From NCBI GenBank assembly GCA_050747865.1, contig JBOGJI010000072.1:1-25176 (forward strand): a DNA stretch of 25,176 bases, read 5' to 3'. Numbering within the stretch: position 1 is the stretch's first letter; the number at the start of each line of letters is the position of its first letter. The notes below the pieces were generated by a model. It worked only from the letters and a program-made list of their open reading frames with translations, had not been told where the DNA came from and did no database searches. Both the position numbers and the translations under genes were made by a program. Source of the DNA: JBOGJI01 sp050747865. GTDB lineage: Bacteria > Acidobacteriota > Thermoanaerobaculia > Multivoradales > JAHEKO01. Shown one piece after another: positions 22,945 to 25,176 of this stretch.

Positions 22945-24876
22945 TCAGAGCAGCAGCTCCCGCAACTCGGCCTCCTGCTGGCCTATGCGGTGGTCCATGG
23001 CCTCGAAGGCGACATTCGCGTCGTGGCGCTGGATGCCTTCGGAGATCGACTCGATCACCTCGTTGCCGGTGGGCACCACGGCGACCCGGCCGCCGGGCAG
23101 GACCACCGGCGTCAGCTCGGTCGATCCCAGCGTCTCGATGATCGCCGCCGCGGCGACCGCGAGGTCACGGTTGACGTCGGCGATCGAGCGCCCGGTCTGC
23201 CGGGCGATCGCCCCGGCGACCTCGCCGGCGTCGTCCAGCACGTCTCCAAACGTGTCGAACCCGTCGCCGAGGCTCTGCAGGCCGTCTCCGAGGCCGCTGG
23301 CGACATCACCCGGCAGGTACCGATCCGCCCATTCGGCGAACCCGCCGATACCCTCCAGGACGTCGCCGCCCCGGTCCAGGATCCAGTCGCCGACGTCGCC
23401 GGCCGTTTCGAGGATGCCTCCCAGGATGCCGCCCCCTCGTTCCGCCGCCTCCCCGGGGAGGCTCAACAGGTCGGCGGTGCTCTGCACCCGGTCGAAGATC
23501 TGCTCGACCGAGAGCATCTCCGGCCGCGGGTTGCCCTCGGCGTCGACCGCGTCCAGCGTCACCACGTCGCCCACCGCGTCGGGCAGTTGCCTGAGCTGGT
23601 CACCCGTGGCATCGGTGGGCAGCTCGGCGCCGGTCACCCGGTTGTAGACCATCACGGCGCCGTTGAACACCGTGGCCAGCCCGTCGGCGTTGTCGGCCGA
23701 GAGGCCGGACGTGGCGCCCTGCAGGCCGGTCAAGAGATCTCCTTCCACGACATAGGTGGTGATCCGTCCGGCGGCGTCCGCCGGAGGTGTGAGCCCGCGC
23801 TCTTCGAGGAATCGGGCGCTCGTGTCCGGGTGCACGCCGGCCGGATTCGACACCACCGCCTCGCCACCGGTCACCAGGGCCGCCGCGGTGGCGAGGCCGC
23901 CACCGAGGGAGTGGCCGGCGAATGTGACCTCGCCGTTGGTGGCGTCGCTCACCCGGACGGCGATCTCCATGGCCCTTTCGTAGTATTCGTCCGGGTGGCC
24001 CATGGCCTGGGCCACGTCGGCGTTGACATCGTTCGGGTCGCCGAAGTCGGTTCCCTCGAAGGTGAGGACCGGCCGGGCGTCGGGACCGAAGACCGCCGGG
24101 TCGGGCAGGTAGAGCTCGGCGTTGAAGCCCTCGCCGGCGGCGTTCGATCGCAAGTCTTCGCGGGTCAGGCCGTAGAGCGCCAGCTCGACGTCGGTCGCCT
24201 CGCGCCAACCGGCGGGAGGCTGATCGCCCGGCGCGTCCGAGGTGCCGAGTGTCCGCGTCAGCCCCAGGATGTCCCGATGTCGGGCTTGCTCGGCCAGCTC
24301 ATCCGCCTCGCGCTCGAGCTGAGCGTCGCCGGTGCTCGCCGCCTGACGGTAGGCCGCGAGCAGCAGCTCCCGCTGCTCCCGGATACGGCCGGCGCGCGCC
24401 GGATCGGTGCCTTCGATCGCCGCCGGATCGCCGACCGCCGCGGTCACGCGCGCCTCGATCTCCGCCTCCTGCTCCGGCGTCAGCGGCACCGGGTCGTGGG
24501 GAGGTGGGCTCGCCTCGGGGAGGATGGCGTCGAGCACCCGCTCACCCAGCTCGCGAACGCGGTCGAAGAGCCCGGGAGAAGCCGCGCCCGGGTCGGAGTC
24601 GGGCCGCGGCAGAGCCGGCGCGGTAGAGAAGTGGTGGAAGAAGGCGGGCTGGGCACCGGGTTCTCCGCTGGTCCCACCCGCGAAGCTCTCCTGGACGGAT
24701 GCGGCGACCGCCGCCTCCCGTCCGGTCGCGTCGGCAGGCCGTGGCGACCCGCTGACCTGACTCGCTTGTTCCGCCGCTTCACGCGCGGCGACGGCCTGTC
24801 GAGCCAACTCCACTATCCGCTCCGCCACGTCGGCGGCGGCACGAGTGACGCTATCGAGCTTCATGACCTGTCCCAT
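22945..24876 (-). CDS. Class 3-type lipase-fold protein, candidate antibacterial effector
   Basis: A 643-residue protein with no signal peptide or obvious membrane helix. Residues 1-200 are Ala/Glu-rich and helical with a proline-rich patch (~85-135). An alpha/beta-hydrolase (class 3 lipase) core spans ~235-420: VLTFEGTDFGD at 270-280, EYYERAMEIAVRV at 297-309, the nucleophile elbow GHSLGGG with S323, and VVEGDLL with D380 as a candidate acid. I find no convincing catalytic His where one is expected (after ~430). The C-terminal 160 residues repeat GDV/LGD segments suggestive of amphipathic helices. The ATG is preceded by GGAGGG at good spacing and by a sigma70-like promoter. The ankyrin lipoprotein follows after 46 bases. 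It is probably a phospholipase effector delivered by a secretion system encoded elsewhere. Confidence 0.8.
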   Translation of the reverse strand: MGQVMKLDSVTRAAADVAERIVELARQAVAAREAAEQASQVSGSPRPADATGREAAVAASVQESFAGGTSGEPGAQPAFFHHFSTAPALPRPDSDPGAASPGLFDRVRELGERVLDAILPEASPPPHDPVPLTPEQEAEIEARVTAAVGDPAAIEGTDPARAGRIREQRELLLAAYRQAASTGDAQLEREADELAEQARHRDILGLTRTLGTSDAPGDQPPAGWREATDVELALYGLTREDLRSNAAGEGFNAELYLPDPAVFGPDARPVLTFEGTDFGDPNDVNADVAQAMGHPDEYYERAMEIAVRVSDATNGEVTFAGHSLGGGLATAAALVTGGEAVVSNPAGVHPDTSARFLEERGLTPPADAAGRITTYVVEGDLLTGLQGATSGLSADNADGLATVFNGAVMVYNRVTGAELPTDATGDQLRQLPDAVGDVVTLDAVDAEGNPRPEMLSVEQIFDRVQSTADLLSLPGEAAERGGGILGGILETAGDVGDWILDRGGDVLEGIGGFAEWADRYLPGDVASGLGDGLQSLGDGFDTFGDVLDDAGEVAGAIARQTGRSIADVNRDLAVAAAAIIETLGSTELTPVVLPGGRVAVVPTGNEVIESISEGIQRHDANVAFEAMDHRIGQQEAELRELLL

Positions 24877-24956
24877 CCTCGAACCCTCCGGGCGTAAGCC
24901 TCAGACGGACCGGTTCGCCCCTACCTCGCCGCGGATATCGGCCACTCATGACGCGA

Positions 24957-24985
24957 ACTATGCGCGCATCTGCATATTCTGTCAA
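24957..24985 (-). promoter_or_regulatory. Sigma70-like promoter of the lipase / ankyrin lipoprotein pair
   Basis: On the minus strand a perfect TTGACA (24985-24980) is followed after 17 bases by CATAGT (24962-24957), which matches the -10 consensus at four of six positions. Transcription would begin around 24950, giving a leader of about 75 bases before the ATG at 24876, with GGAGGG as the ribosome binding site. This is the best promoter-like sequence noticed in the window. Confidence 0.6.
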
Positions 24986-25076
24986 CCGGCGCGCCCGCGT
25001 CGGCGGCTCGATGCCCGCCGCGCCTCCCATCTCCGGTGCCTCCTGCACTCCGCGGGCAGGGGAGAACGCCTGCTAG

Positions 25077-25163
25077 TGTTGTGTCTCCAACATGGCTTCA
25101 CCATCTACGCGGCCCTCTTCGCCGCTGGCGGCGTTGCGCGTCCTCGACATAGCCCCAGCTATG
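25077..25163. other. Gene-free right edge with three consecutive hairpins
   Basis: Beyond the lipase promoter, the last ~190 bases contain no gene I can support. Three perfect short inverted repeats occur in a row: TGTTG-TGTCTC-CAACA (25077-25092), CGCCGC-TG-GCGGCG (25120-25133) and CATAGC-CCCA-GCTATG (25148-25163). A plus-strand frame from 25093 is open to the window end but resembles nothing I know. The cluster could be the end of a mobile element or a repeat that continues beyond the window. Confidence 0.35.
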
Positions 25164-25176
25164 CCTGCGTCAGCGC

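Noticed and set aside
22327..24897. 856-codon plus-strand open frame opposite the ankyrin and lipase genes
   Set aside because: Antisense to genes with clear motifs, promoter and ribosome site; its translation has no recognisable family.

Overview
High-GC chromosomal DNA from what looks like a diderm bacterium. It encodes an outer-membrane beta-barrel protein, a Kdo/WaaP-type sugar kinase domain, a lipoprotein and a rod-shape cell-wall cluster. The gene order mreB-mreC-mreD-mrdA-rodA-rng, next to a divergent PpiD/SurA-like foldase and ruvA-ruvB, together with dense minimally spaced operons and many GTG starts, suggests an Acidobacteriota-like lineage. That assignment rests on gene order and recalled protein style, not on a search, and is tentative.

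Left part (1-6331). The window opens with a complete IS4-family insertion sequence (1-1337, 19-bp perfect terminal inverted repeats). Beside it is one arm of a short palindromic repeat. Then come a VOC/glyoxalase-fold protein (-), an S4-domain Hsp15-like RNA-binding protein (+), a DUF3187 outer-membrane protein (+) and a convergent isoprenylcysteine-methyltransferase-like membrane protein (-). An intact 82-bp copy of the palindromic repeat separates the last gene from a large two-domain protein joining a WaaP-like kinase to a glycosidase-like domain; the repeat supplies that gene's stop codon.

Centre (6332-17892). On the minus strand lies the elongasome operon mreB, mreC, mreD, mrdA (PBP2), rodA, followed by rng (RNase G), whose leader contains a G-quadruplex-type tandem repeat. 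Divergent from mreB, on the plus strand, run ppiD-like, ruvA, ruvB and a diacylglycerol/lipid kinase. These genes cover cell elongation, envelope protein folding, Holliday-junction branch migration and lipid phosphorylation.

Scar region (17712-19534). The 3' end of the lipid-kinase gene occurs twice (137 bp, 126 identical) around about 1.5 kb of acquired material: the C-terminal piece of an SF2 helicase (-), an N-terminally truncated antitoxin-like frame and an apparently full-length toxin-like gene of a type usually seen in actinobacteria. The second kinase end overlaps the start of an acyl carrier protein gene. The ancestral operon was therefore probably ruvA-ruvB-kinase-ACP-KS-fpg, later split by this insertion.

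Right part (19531-25176). ACP, a FabF-type ketosynthase and an Fpg-family DNA glycosylase form a tight plus-strand run. On the minus strand follows the most interesting locus: a 643-residue GHSLGGG lipase-fold protein without a signal peptide, followed after 46 bp by an ankyrin-repeat lipoprotein. This arrangement fits an antibacterial lipase effector with its periplasmic immunity protein. The last 100 bases hold three small hairpins, possibly the edge of another element. I saw no rRNA, tRNA or CRISPR array.
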